Positions 1 to 12,055 of a stretch of DNA of 64,000 nucleotides are shown piece after piece. This DNA is from Plasmodium coatneyi. Lineage: Eukaryota; Apicomplexa; Aconoidasida; Haemosporida; Plasmodiidae. Under the pieces are notes generated by a model. It searched no databases. It had not been told where the DNA came from and saw nothing but the letters and a program-made list of their open reading frames with translations. Made by a program: the position numbers and the translations under genes. How positions within the stretch are numbered: position 1 is the first letter of the stretch; every line of letters starts with the position of its first letter. Where the stretch lies: contig NC_033569.1 of NCBI RefSeq assembly GCF_001680005.1, forward strand, positions 930,001-994,000. The letters run 5' to 3'.

Positions 1-68
1 GCCGTGGGGACCCAGTCATATGGCAACAGAATAACAAAAAATCACGTCTCCCACTTTCTATGTATTAC

Positions 69-622
69 CTGGTTGAGCTCGTCCTGCAGGGGCTTGCACC
101 TGAAGTCGTTGTTCCTTTCACTGCTCACAGCTGCTGCCTGGTTCATGTGAGCATTGTTATTTGGGTGCGAAACTTCGACGTGCCTTGGGCCCAAAATGGC
201 ATCGACCGCTCTCTGGGCTACTCCAAATCCGACCCCGGAGGCCATTCCGCTGGCCACGGTTCCCATCATGTTGGAGATGAACCCACCGGACTTCTGTTGG
301 GGTTGCAAGGCACCTCCCGAATAGCTTTGAGCGCTTGTGCTGTTTCCTCTGCTTACTCCACTGGAGGGGTTCTGTTTAAGGAAGGAGGACCTTGTGCCTG
401 AAAGTTGGGATGAGGGAAGGGAATTAATGGAGTGGATATATGGGACAGCTCACGCGCGTGGGTTTCCCCCCACCGGCTGACCAAACAGCTTCTGCGAGTG
501 TACATATATGTACGTACACGTTCATATGTTTGTTTTCTTTTTATTTGTTTTAATTTTTTTCCCTTTCCCCACTTTTGGTGCTTACTTAAACCACCCGAGC
601 GGCTCTTTGATGAACGTCCCAT
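69..622 (-). CDS. CHCHD2/MIX17-like mitochondrial CHCH-domain protein, 3' end missing
   Basis: Two exons on the minus strand are visible: 586..622 (starts MGRSSKSRSGGL) and 69..397. They join in phase (A + GC = Ser) across a GTAAGC...TTTCAG intron. A second donor (CAG/GTAATA at 68) shows that at least one more exon lies beyond the window start. The short basic N-terminus with Ser/Arg, a low-complexity linker and a Gly/Ala-rich hydrophobic stretch (GVGFGVAQRAVDAILGPRH) match the CHCHD2/CHCHD10/MIX17 family, small proteins of the mitochondrial intermembrane space linked to respiratory-chain assembly. The last visible exon ends FRCKPLQDELNQ, the first Cys of a CX9C motif; the partner Cys should open the missing exon. 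The family is clear; CHCHD2 versus CHCHD10 cannot be separated. Confidence 0.72.
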
Positions 623-1821
623 TGTTCCGATGTTAAGTGAAAAGAAGGGAGGGGCTGCCCTGGGGATTCGTCCTTTTGTTGCGCAAGAAACGCGTGTACC
701 TCTGCAGGATTGCAAGTGTGGTGAAACGCGCCCACAGTTGAACTGCCGTTTGTTAAAGTGATCGATGGAAAATGTTCGCGGGGGATGTAACTGTTTCCGT
801 GACAGGGGTAAAACTTTTTACTTGTGAGGAATAAAACAGTTGCTGAAAAATAAAATTTCTGTTGCGCTTTGCTTTTTCGTTTCTTCGCTTCTTTGCTTCA
901 CTTTTTTTTTTTTTTTTTTTCCTCAGGAGATGCATTCCCGAAGCAGCGCCCCCGATCAGCATATTATTTTAAACTCATTTTTTTTTTTCACCCCTTCGCT
1001 TTTTTGCACCAAGTCAGTTTGCCAGGAAAATTGCTTTTACGTTCGATCGTTGAAGGGGGATACGAAAAAAGTGAAATGACCAAAGATGGAGTTTTATATC
1101 CAAAGGGGAAAATATCGAAATATATTACACCGAAAGGAGCAAAAAAAGTGTTAAAATGGGACTACACATTGAAGGGGTTAAAAAGAACAACCCTCCATTT
1201 GACGCTTTTAAAATGGTTCGCCTTTTTGGTGAAGGGATTTTCCTTGTTCGTCCTCATTTTGGTGTGACGGTCACCTCTTCATTGAGGAGGAAATTTTTCT
1301 TTTATTTTTTGCCCACGTGTCGTTTGCGAAGTTATCACATGAGGCAACAATCATTGGGCAATCGCCCATCGTTGCAAATTCTTTTCACCGGATTGGTCTC
1401 CCCGCTTGGTCGAGAAAAGTAGTGACGCTCGGAAGAGTGTGGGAGTATGATACGTATTCAAGTGCATGCTTAACCGTGCGCAGGCGCCTGCGAGGTACAG
1501 CAACCCCGTGTGTATGTTGTCGTATGCTGACGTATGCCTCCTCCTACGGTTGGTTACCTCTTTTTTTTTTTTTTTTTTTTTTTTTGCGACAAGCTATGCC
1601 GCTACGATGGGCAACTGTTGAGGGTTAGAAGAAGCTTAAAATGGGGCAAACCCAATGCGCCCACGCTCAAGTGCCGAATGACAGTTGATACAAACGGAGT
1701 TCGCCCCATAGCAGGCACACAAAGACATCCATAAAGACACACATATAAATGCATACATATGCACATATAGGCGTACCCCTGAGCGACAACGGAAGAAAAA
1801 AAAAAAAAAAAAAAAAAACGA
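623..1821. other. Intergenic: CHCHD2-like 5' flank and SF3B3 3' flank
   Basis: No gene is supported. The stretch holds T19 (902-920), T25 (1561-1585) and A23 (1796-1818), the last ending three bases before the SF3B3 stop codon. Short open frames across the T runs encode only Phe-rich or Lys-rich peptides without family features. It should contain the promoter and 5' UTR of the CHCHD2-like gene and the 3' UTR of SF3B3. Confidence 0.6.
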
Positions 1822-4800
1822 TTAAAGAATTTTATTCCGAATGTCTTCCAACTTTCTCAGGATATCATCCGGGGTTCTCTCCAAATCGGCCGCCACTTTC
1901 CTCTGAACGTCGTATGGCAAACTGGAAAACTGCTCACATAGGTCTCCGTCAATGACGTGCTGCGGGGTGGGCAAGGTATAAACGGTGTAACCGTGGAACG
2001 TGTGTGCATGTAATGTTGTATCGAAACAGCAACGTCGTGGGGCTGCCAAATGGGAGTTTCCCCCCAACGGAGGTGTTGCTAGGGCCTACCTGGACGGGGT
2101 GGTAGTAGGAGCGAAAAAATATGTGCTCCCGTCCACACAGGGGGGGGTTCTCCGTCCTCAAAATGATTTCCAGATGCTGAGTCAGCTCCAGCTGCGAAGG
2201 GGTGGGGTGGTGAATGTGGCAGAATGGGAAAAAAAAAAACTACAAAAAAAGAAACAACACGGATGAAAGAACTCGTCCAGCATGTGCTTACCTCCTCCTT
2301 ATTGTCGTACGGGATAAACGCCCCTATTGTCCCCATGATGGTGGAATATATTATGCACTCGCTGCTGGTGGGGGACAGCTTCACCTTCTGCAGGGACGTG
2401 ACTATTTCTCCGACGTGGAAGCTCATGATGTGCTCGAGCTGCGGGGCGGGAAGTGGTAAAAGTGACAATCGTAACATGCGTAATAAGCGTCTGTTGGGTG
2501 GATGTGTTTTGCTGCGTGTAATAAAATATACGAACGAGTGGGCGTGCTTACCCTCCTGTTCTTGTTCGATCCGGCCATCATTTCACCTCCGTACCAGCAC
2601 TTGTTCGATATGCCATACTCCTCCTGCTTGGCCTCCTCGGGGACCTGCGGGGGGAACATCATATAGGGGGCAGGGTTACATTTTACAGGGACTACACTTT
2701 GGGAATACCCCTTGGGGGGATGGTTGTCCACGCGCATTCACGCTCACTCACCCGCAGCACAAAGACGGAGTCGAATTTGTCGGCCGCCATAATCGTGTGA
2801 TGATCCAGGATCTCCGAACATGTGATCCACCTGGGAATAATATCGTCTGAAATTAACCTCAAGGCGTTCATATTGGCGTCGTAAAAAAAAATTAAGACGG
2901 ACTCTCGGATGTCGGAGGCGAAGATACGGTCGCCGGAAACTTTAATCGAAATTATCGCCTCGGGGATGTCTTTGTATTCGCATTTTTTTAGTAACTTTTT
3001 TTTTCCTAGTGCATATATTCTGAGTTTGTTTCCAATGGAAGCTAGGAGTCGCCCATTAAATGGACAGAAACAGAATGGCTGATCTTCTACTGGTGTTATG
3101 TGTAGGAGGTTCAGTTTGTAATTTATGTCATACGTGTAGACACGCAAAGCTGCTGCTGGAGCAGTGCGGTTTTTTAGGGATAAGCTAGTCGTCGTGCCAA
3201 CTATTAAACAATGGAGCGCCTCCAACTCACAGGCACAGACACTTAGGGCCGCTTCTTCCATCTCGAGGGAAATTTTATCTATGGTTTGTAAAGTGACTGG
3301 GTGGATGATCTTTATGCAGGAGCCCCACTTACCCGGGCCTGCTTTGACGGTTCCTATTCGATCGTAGAGCAGTTCCTCTTCCTCCTCATCGTCGTCATCA
3401 TCTGCTTCATTGTCGTTCTCTTCCCCGTTTTGGTGACTGGATGCATTTTCCGCCTGTTCATCCACGTGCTGATTTTTTGAATGGCCCTGATTGTGCGTCC
3501 CATTGGGGAGGTTTCCTTTCAGATCGCTCCCAACGGTGTTTTCCTCCCCGTCTAACTGAATACCTTTTAGTGCCCTTTGAATTTCTCGCAGTGTATTCTC
3601 GTCATACGCATTATGATCCGCCTCGATGATGGCAAGCATGCGGATGTTCTTCTGTCGCTCAATTTCGATAGACGTATCGTGGTCGTAAAAGAGGGAAGGG
3701 AAGGGAAGCGGGACGATCTTCCTCGGGGTAAATGTTAAGTGCAGAATATTCTGACTGAACACTTCCCCCAAGCGGTAGAAGCGGAAGATACGCAAACTAC
3801 TGCCCGATATTGCAACGTACCCATCGGAGCACTGTTCAGAATGGAAGGACGATGCGTATTCTAAAATGTCGTAGTTTAAGGGGGAGTATATATATTTTCC
3901 CTGGTGAACGTAACATAAGTAGGTCTTTTCGCACAGCACTAGGAGAGCTGGGTTTTTCTTCACATGGACTGGACAGATTTTCACATTTTTTGCACCCAAG
4001 TATTTTGAGTAATGGTTGGTTAGCGTGCCTGTAATGGGATCCACCACACTACGGAGGAGCACTCCATTGTTCAGCCCAATATTAAGGAAGAGCAATTTCC
4101 TTTCCTTGTCGTTACCCAGTTCACACATTTCCGATATGCAAATGTCTTGGGCTGACGAGTTATTTGGCAAGATAAAGGTGGACAACTGGTTAAAATATTT
4201 TTCCTTTTCGATGGAAAGCAACCTCACCACATTGTCTAGACAACCGACAGCTAGGAAGTTGGCTCTTATCTTGTTCTCCTCCACCTGTTGTATGGACAGG
4301 CATAACGTTTCTACGTTTAGGTTTTTCCTGAATATTTCCACTAGAGTGTGTGATTCATCTATTTCGAAGTAGATTAACTCTCCTCCACTGAGGGAAATTA
4401 CAATTTGAGTGCTATTCGATGTGGCGGCTTTTATTTGTTTATTTTTTGGAGGTACCCACTCGTTTATAACCTTCCCGTTTATGTGTCTTATACCCGTATC
4501 GTGCACTTGAATGAGGGAGTTGTCATACAGTATATTCACATGAATGGTCGTTACGTTTGTTAGGAGCAGGCTGTCCACCACCTCTTCCACTGTTTCTCCA
4601 ATTTCTAGGATAAGCGTGCTGCCTTCAAAGCTTACAATGATATACCCATCGTAATCACTGGCGTTGTCTTTTTTAATCGTCCAAATAAATTTGGGTCTTC
4701 CAGGGAGTTCGTTATCGGCCAGTTCCTCTATGCTTAACCCATGTTGCAAAATGCGAAGGGACGATCTCGGTCCCCTACCGCAGAGGGCATAAATTTGGGG

Positions 4801-6060
4801 ACTATTAGCATTCTTCGCGTCGAGAATTTTCATGTCTAAAATGGGCGACAGAGAATACACTTGATCTATTAGAAATAGATTTGTGAGTTTCTTCGTCCTG
4901 AAGGCAATAATAGCGTTCCTCCCTGAGGGATGTTTGGACGTGCACATGGCTTCGGTATCCTCATCCCCTATTCCTGAAAACTGGTAAAAGAAGTGGTTCC
5001 CAAATTCTGCTGCCACGAAGAGAGATCCCGACTTCATCACACATATGGCGTTCGCTACTGGAACTGTGTCGAAATATTTGCAAGTAATCTCTTTCACAAT
5101 TCCATCCTCATGATCCATCTCTATTTTGTACAGATCACCAAACTCGGACTGAATAAGAATGAAAAAAAACTTCCTAATCCTGTGAACTGTGCTGCATATG
5201 ATAGATATATTTTTATCTTGCCCCGTTTCAAGTCGCCTTGGATACGCACAATATACATCTACGTGTTCTACCTTTTTGTAAACCAAGTAATTATCGCAAC
5301 AGACGATGACCCCACTTGGTCCTTGTTGTCCTCCCGGAATGGGAATTAACAAATGTGCACTCGGATCAATAGGGAGGGTATGCTTCCTAATGACATGATT
5401 TAACCCTAAGTCCATTTCCCACAGGCATAGGAGAGTTTTCCTTGGACAGCTATCGATTTCACTTGTGTTAGTTACCTGCTTATCATACACTTCGTAGTTC
5501 TGTTCAATAGATGCAAACATTGGGTTCTCGAACCCAACGTCCATCCCGACCACGTCGTGACATATCGTATGTGACTTGTGTGCATCTAACGGGCTGCTAA
5601 TAGTTAGTTGCTCCTTACTGTCCCTATTTAGGATGTATACGAATTTCTGCCTCTCTATGGCACATATCATGAGGGCTCTTCCCTTTGGATCCACTGCTAT
5701 GTACTCTCCGGGGATGATCCTCCGGAGGCCACTTTTGCCATATGTCTCACAATGCACTCGAACGAAGTCATTTTTCTCATTACTAAACTGAAGGATCACT
5801 AACCTTCCTGAGTCGCTACCAATAACTACATAATCCTTGTTACTTCCTGTTAAACGAAATGTCTGCAGGCAGCGGATTATCCCGAAGACGTCCTTCGATG
5901 TTATCAGGTTCAGCTTGCCCTGCTTGTCTGCCCTTAGCAGCTCTAGCACTTGTCCCTTGGACACCACGATTTCGTGCACCTTTGGCCCCGAGAAGTTCCC
6001 ATACGCGATTTTTGTGATGGCCGTGGGTTTTTGCAGCGTCAGGTGGTACAACACCGGCAT
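1822..6060 (-). CDS. SF3B3: Splicing factor 3B subunit 3 (SF3B3/SAP130)
   Basis: Five exons on the minus strand: 2752..6060, 2552..2644, 2292..2438, 2090..2191, 1822..1959. All junctions are phase 0 with GT/AG ends, giving about 1,262 residues (human about 1,217). SF3B3 is the three-beta-propeller scaffold of the SF3b complex in U2 snRNP, which helps recognise the branch point. The N-terminus (NFSGPKVHEIVVSKGQVLELL, then DYVVIGSDSGRLVILQF) is family-typical, and the last exons carry the C-terminal hallmarks ENPPLCGREHIFFRSYYHP and VIDGDLCEQF. An acidic Asp/Glu and Asn-rich insert near residue 885 lies between propeller blades, as is usual in Plasmodium. The four small 3' exons are separated by introns of about 100-150 bp. 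DDB1 and CPSF160 are paralogues but fit less well. Confidence 0.93.
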
Positions 6061-8184
6061 GGTGGCACAAGGGGGGAAAACGACAAAAAAGTTGCGCGTG
6101 GCGAACTTATCGAATGGTATACGCTCCTATTGATGTGACTCCCCAATGGGGTGCCCCTCCCCTGGTTGGTCTTCACCCGGATGGGGACACAGAAAAAAAC
6201 GTGCTAACGGTGTGGGAGTTGCGCGATTATTAAGTGGCCCCCCTTGGAAGTTTTAACCCCAACGGAGGGAACAAACGCAAACGGGAGCTTCTACTGAGAA
6301 CGTCTCATCAGTGTAAACTCATTCATTTCTTTTTAACAATCGCGTCACGGTTTGGTGCGTGGGGAAAGATACAGGTAAGGGTGACCTAAGCAGGTTCGAT
6401 GGTCACCCCCTTTTTTGCGGACGTCGCTCCTTCAATAGCAAGGCGTCCTCACGAGCTGTGGTGGTAACACGTTCCCTCGAACGAGTGGAAGAAGCTACTG
6501 GTTGTGTTTCTACAAGTTTACCCGCACAGTTATACTACGTAGATGCTCACTTTACAGACGTGACAGCCATGCTCACGTAGGCACAGGATAATCTTCTTGT
6601 AATCCCGTCACCCCTTTTGGCATGCTCCAGGTGTTCACGCAAAAACAGCTACGTAGTGGGGGGAAATGGTTCGGCCATACATACATGCAGCTAATTATAG
6701 GCTTACAAGAAAGGTGACTACAAAAATAGAGCAGGGTATCAACCAGAGATTGAAAAAGGAGGCACATCACGGGGGTAAGGGAAATGCTTCTTCTCCATGG
6801 GAGGAAGCCAAATTGTGTTTGCAAACAACAGAGGAGGAGAAAAAAAAAGAAAAAAAAAAAAAAAAAAGGGTGTTCATGAGGCAAGCATATGTACAACTAA
6901 TATTATTTTTATTTTCTTACTTGTATGCACGTTTTTGAATCCGACGAACCGACGGAATTGCCAACGTTGGAGGAACGAATCGGCGATGTGGAGAAGCAGC
7001 TCTGTGCGGGAAATTTTACAGAACCGGAAGCGGGACCTGGAGGAAACGCCATCACTTCATCACCTGCGATTTCGCGCCGACTGTTCGAGCGACCTACATA
7101 TTTATACACGCACAAAAAAACGCCATGACTTGCCTTGCTTATTAGCCGCAAAAAAAGGAATGAAGCAGTTTTTCCTCTTTGGTGAAATGGTGAGTGGTCA
7201 ATTCACATTAACGTGTCATGTGGATGTGACACCTCGGTGGAAGGGAAGGATGGGGTATAGAAGGGAAAGGGAAAGTGCCCGTGCCGAAAGGGTGGGGCTC
7301 AACCGGCTGGTCTCGCTATTCTGTGTGGTAGAGTCACCTCCGTTATTTTGAAGAAGGTTCCTTTGGAGGATTACTGGGAGGAAGAAAAAAGAAACACCCA
7401 CTGTGACACCATATGTGGAGTCCATCCCACACCTCTGGCACAGTTGCTGCCATAACCATGTAAAGCTTAAACGGTTGGTCTCATTTCTAAACGGACGATA
7501 AGATCCCAGTGTTAGGGGGTACCATTTTGAACGTGCTCGAATGACCCCTACGAGCAGATCAATGGTCTGAGGGTGGGCCCACCTCAGGGAGGTCATCGCA
7601 ACAGTTCTCTGTAAGTGGACCGCATGAAAGATTTTACCTCCATTGTTCGCTTCATTTTGCTGCAACCATTTGGAAGAACTGTCTATCGTTTTACGTGGGG
7701 GAGGACGCTCCAGCTCGCTTCCATCAGGATAGATACAAAACCGTCCAAAGGGTCTTTTTTTTTTTTTTTTCACAGTGTAACATACCGCGTGTATATTTAC
7801 ATGGGAGGAACTGCGCGACCATTTGGGGAAGGGGAAAAAAAAAAAAATTTCCCCAGGGGGTGTAGCTACAGTTCCGGTGGGGTGCCCCGCTTTTGTCCAC
7901 GACAATGGAGCAGGTCGATTGGCATCCCATCCACTGACGATACGAATAGAACACCTATGGCAATCCCCCCTAAGGGAGTTCTCCGTTCCAAGCACGTCCA
8001 CCACTTCTTCATTTTGTTCAGTCTCTTTTTAAAGGGACTATCCTGGTGGATCCTCCTTTGTTCCAGCCGCTCGTAGAATTTTCCACAGTGCGAAGTTATA
8101 GCGCAGCGTCAATTGGCTACATGGTCCATTCGTAACGCCGCAAATCTGTGACACCTTTTTGTTGGCGTCTGTCGTATCTGCGAA
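6061..8184. other. Divergent intergenic region, SF3B3 / CPW-WPC
   Basis: This 2.1 kb head-to-head region should hold both promoters. It contains an A-rich patch near 6840-6868, a T run near 7757-7770 and an A run near 7839. An open stretch near 6925-7128 (+) begins with an acidic, helix-like peptide (ESDEPTELPTLEERIGDVEK), but has no splice partner or family match, so I do not call it a gene. No RNA gene is recognised. Confidence 0.5.
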
Positions 8185-11100
8185 ATGGCCCCCTCTAAGC
8201 TGTTGCCAATTGTGGTATTCCTCACACTGCTGTTAGTACGTCCCCCGAGCCCCTTCCCTCCATTTGCATATGGTGGAAGTGCAGAGGACGTAAACGTGCC
8301 TGGTGAAACGAACCAGTTCGATGACCTGTCTCACTTCAGCAGAGAGCTAATTGAGCCTCTTTCGCGTTTCTTGAAAAGTGTCCCCGCTGCAGGTTCGTCC
8401 AACTTGGTGCGCTCATCGGGGCGTCACCCGATCGGGGTATTTTACATAACAACGTAACGACATGTTGGCGTCACCCCCCCCTCCCTGCAGCGCTCAGAGA
8501 AAAGGTGAAGACCCAAGTGGCCAAAGCAGCGCAGACCCTGGAGCTACCCAATCCGGAAGAACAAGCATGCGAAATTAACTACGCTGAGTTGTGCCCCGAA
8601 GGATGGGGGGATTGGGGAAACGGAGACAACTGCATAAGTCCTACTACCTACCAAGGACCGTGTAAAAAGGAAGTGGCCTCGTTTGTGAATTCAACGCCTA
8701 GAGAGAAATTCCACTTTTCCCTCAAATGCGCTGTGTCATGGCCATGCTTGCACAGATGTAGTGAAGAGGATCTACTGGAGGAGTGCCCCGAAAGTTGGAC
8801 CCTCGAAGGGAAGATCTGTCACGCCCCAAAAACGTACATAGGAAAATGTGTGCGGAAAAAAATTTTTACAAATTTTTCGAGAGAAGAAAAAAAGGCATGG
8901 GCAGATGCATGCGATGTTAGTTGGCCTTGTGCTAAAAAAAACTACAATTTTAATGAACTCTGTCCGAAGAACTGGATTCCTAGTCCGGATGGTAAACACT
9001 GCTCTGCGACTAGCTCCTATGTTGGACCGTGTGGTCCTGTTTTGTACCTGTCCAATCTGAAGGAGGTGGAGAAAAGGTTACTAATGAGGAGGTGTAACGT
9101 CGAATGGCCTGTCAGAGCGAATACGGAGGAGAACAGAATAAACGACCAGGTGTGTCCTCTGGGGTGGAAAATCAACACTTTGCACCAGAAGGGAGGAGGG
9201 ACGACTTGTTCCCCCCCCTATTCGTACAACGGTCCGTGTGCCCAAAGTGAGGAAATAAAAAACATATCCTTCGGACATATGAGCAAGGAAGAAAAGTATG
9301 AACTATCCCGAAGGTGCAACTTCATCTGGCACTCCACAAATGAGCAGTATCAGAATTTCGATTTGGCTTGTCCTTACAATTGGGTTCTAGTAGATGCAGC
9401 AGAACACATTTGCGCAGCTCCTGTGGAGTACACCCAACCGTGCAACAACATTTGGTCCTTCAAAGGTTACACGCATGAAATGAAGGCTGCGTGGGCTACC
9501 CGATGTAAAGCCCTTTTTGTTAACGAAACAGCATTCCGAGGGGGACTCCTAAAGGGTAGAAAAGTGGGGAGCCAATTCAAGAAGGGAAAAATATTTGGCA
9601 TGAACAGAGAAATGAACAGTGGAGGTATTCTCCTTGCAGATGCTCCTTGGATGAGGGATGGTCCCATAGGGTCCGTCACGTCCAATTATGACAGAGGCGA
9701 CCATAACGCTGCGACCGGTAAGGAGTTCCTTCCCAACCAGGATGAATCATTAATGCACACAAACGGGGGGACCATACCCTTAACTGAGGGGAACAATGAG
9801 GACCATCCAGAGCAGTTTATCCTAAGCGACCAGAAAATTACGGAGCTTCTTCTGCTTAAGCAGGCATCCAAGGATGATGACTTACGGAGGAACATCGATG
9901 ACGTTGTGCAGACGTTAAGGAAGGGGCACTCCCCCCGGGGGGCAAACGCATTTTCCTTTCTACAAAGCAGGTCAACAAAGGTTCTTCAAAAAGACCTCAA
10001 CGTAGGATCACCAATTATTGGGAAGGCGAAAACGCCACTGCGAAGGAGAGAAGCAGATGAACAGTCCCCCCTGTATGGTCGAGATACTGCATCCACAGGA
10101 ACGGTACAAAATTTAAGGGAAATGAAAAACTTGTATGAGAACTATAAACTGGAGAAGGCGGATCAGTCATACTACGAGCACATCTGCTTCGAGAAGAACT
10201 ACGCTGAATGCCCCCTCGGGTGGACTAAATTAGGTTCCAAACAATGCATGGCCCCAAGGTGGTATAGAACCAACGTCCACAAGTGCAGCTCCATGATCAA
10301 CCTAAACGACCTAACCAGAAGCGTGTACGACGTAGCTCATGATATGTCCTTCCTCACCCTTGATGAAGAAAAAATAAAAAAAATGGAGAAAAAATGTGGA
10401 CTGGAATTTCCTTGTAGAGACTGCGAACGGGATTACGTGCAGGTGTCTTGTCCCCTCGGGTGGACTGAAACGAATGACGAATGGTGTGAAGCTCCCGCAG
10501 ATTATCCACCTAACTTGAAAGAGGTCTGTGGAGGTAGAGTTAACTTTAAGTATGCCTCTCCACTTATTAGACGTAACTGGAGTCTTTTGTGTAGATCTGA
10601 CTGGCCGTGCTTTTCTCCTTGCGAGAAAAACTACGCGGTGGTGTGCCCCCTTGGGTATGAACTGATCAACGAACGATTGGATAGCACTCACGGGGGGACC
10701 ATTCACGTCTGCGTGAATCGGAGCTGGGCATCCCGTCGGACAGAAGTTAACAACGTAACTGATAACAACGTAACGGATAAGAACGTAGCTGACAAATGGG
10801 CAAAGGCGTGCCTCGTGATCGAAGTATACAACAGTGTGCAGGTGAAAAAACAAATAGAACAAAAGTGCCGAATCATTTGGCCATGCCTGGAAAAGTGCGT
10901 GCAGGATTACCACCAGACGTGTCCATACAACTGGCTCCTCAAGCAAAATAACTGCATAGCTCCATATCATTACAACCCACCACAAGGGTGTTCCAAGTCG
11001 TTCGCAGTCAGATCGTTTAGCTCCTTCGATAAGTACCTCTTCTCGAATAAATGTTTCGCTCCTTGGCCATGTAGTAATGCTTGCCAACAGGACTGGTCCC

Positions 11101-11459
11101 AACCATGCCCCGCTAACTGGTCTCTGGTGACACGGAGAAATGGTAAAAGTAAAAGCGCCGTGGATAGGAGGACAACGTCCAGTCCCCTCCTTTGCAAACC
11201 GCAAGAACGTTACACGCATAATGGTGCGTGCACAGATGAATACTACAATTTAACAGACTACACCTTTTTGCAAAAACAAGAATTTTCCCATCGTTGTGGT
11301 GTTAGGTGGCCATGCGGCAGCAGCTCTCGGTTGTATTCCCCCAATTGGCAAACAGAGAAGGTGTACTACGACGTTGCATTCCAGCGGCTAAGGACGCTGC
11401 GTTTTTATGATACCCACTATGCCTCTATGTATGCCAAGTTGGGCAGTTCCTTCTTCTAA
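8185..11459 (+). CDS. CPW-WPC family protein, about ten domains
   Basis: Two exons, 8185..8392 and 8491..11459. They join in phase (G + CG = Ala) across a 98-bp intron, giving 1,058 residues. Residues 1-30 (MAPSKLLPIVVFLTLLLV...) form a signal peptide. From about residue 95 the protein carries repeated CPW-WPC units, each opening with a CPxxW core (CPEGW, CPESW, CPKNW, CPLGW, CPYNW) and closing with WPC (VSWPC, SDWPC, IIWPC, APWPC, VRWPC). I count five units before and five after a charged, Cys-free insert of roughly residues 412-630. Units 3-5 have decayed ends (EWPV, IWHS, and no W-P-C in unit 5), and unit 6 ends FPC. CPW-WPC proteins are secreted apicomplexan proteins; several are reported on the zygote/ookinete surface. 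No membrane anchor is seen, so surface retention would need a partner. Confidence 0.9.
10747..10795 (+). repeat. Coding repeat, NNVTD-like units
   Basis: About three imperfect 15-bp units encode NNVTD/NNVTD/KNVAD inside CPW-WPC domain 8, between its CPLGY and WPC halves. This is a small in-frame expansion typical of the slippage-prone loops of Plasmodium proteins. Confidence 0.6.
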
Positions 11460-12055
11460 GTTGGTCGTTCCGCGTGTGGCAGTTTTTTGTTTGTAATTGT
11501 TTTGTCCCTAGCGCTACTGCGTGTATTTTTTTTCGAGTTGTCCACGTGTTTTTTTTTTTGTATAACTCTCCATTTTGCGAGAAAGCATTCGATTAATTGA
11601 TTTAAGCGTCTGTAGTTTGGTCCACGATGATGTGTCCCCTTTTGGAGGACATCCTTTTTGGAGGCTGTTTCCCCCGACATGCGGGGTGGCTAGTTTGCCG
11701 TTCGCATGCAGGGAATCTCCAAGGGCGTCGTGAACGCGGCCCCGTTTTACCACCACGTTCAAGGTCGTTACTTCTGCGCAGTTGTGATCTACCCGACTGA
11801 ATAGCTACCAAGGCAGTTACACAAAAAAAGTAGTGCAAAAAAAAAAAAAAAAAAAAAAAAAAAATGATTAAACCCGATGTATACCACAAGGGGTGATGAT
11901 GCGTCACTGCACGAGTGTAACATATTTGGCCAATTTTAAGTGGCCATCGTAGAGGTGTTCTCCCCTTTTCCTCCTTTTTATTTTCTAAGCACATGCAGAT
12001 ACACTGGCCATCCCTACGCACATGATTGCCCCTTCCCCCGCCCGCCATCGATAAC
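11460..12055. other. Intergenic, CPW-WPC 3' flank / TOC75 5' flank
   Basis: No gene is supported. It holds an A28 run (11837-11864) and should carry the CPW-WPC 3' UTR and the TOC75 promoter. The TOC75 frame remains open upstream to a TTG at 12026, but the first in-frame ATG is 12056. Confidence 0.55.

Noticed and set aside
869..1267. Plus-strand open frame rich in Phe and Lys
   Set aside because: Driven by poly(T) and A-rich sequence; no domain and no splice partners.
6925..7351. Possible small plus-strand gene beginning HVFESDEPTELPTLEER
   Set aside because: The peptide looks coding for about 40 residues, but the frame ends at 7128 with no usable donor, upstream acceptor or family match. 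Overlapping frames on both strands are equally open.
7216..8004. Long minus-strand open frame (262 codons)
   Set aside because: It crosses a T14 and an A-rich run (Phe and Lys blocks), has no domain signal and no ATG in good context, and lies in the expected promoter of the CPW-WPC gene.
10311..11219. Minus-strand open frame of 302 codons opposite the CPW-WPC gene
   Set aside because: Antisense shadow of Cys/Trp-rich coding sequence; no family feature.
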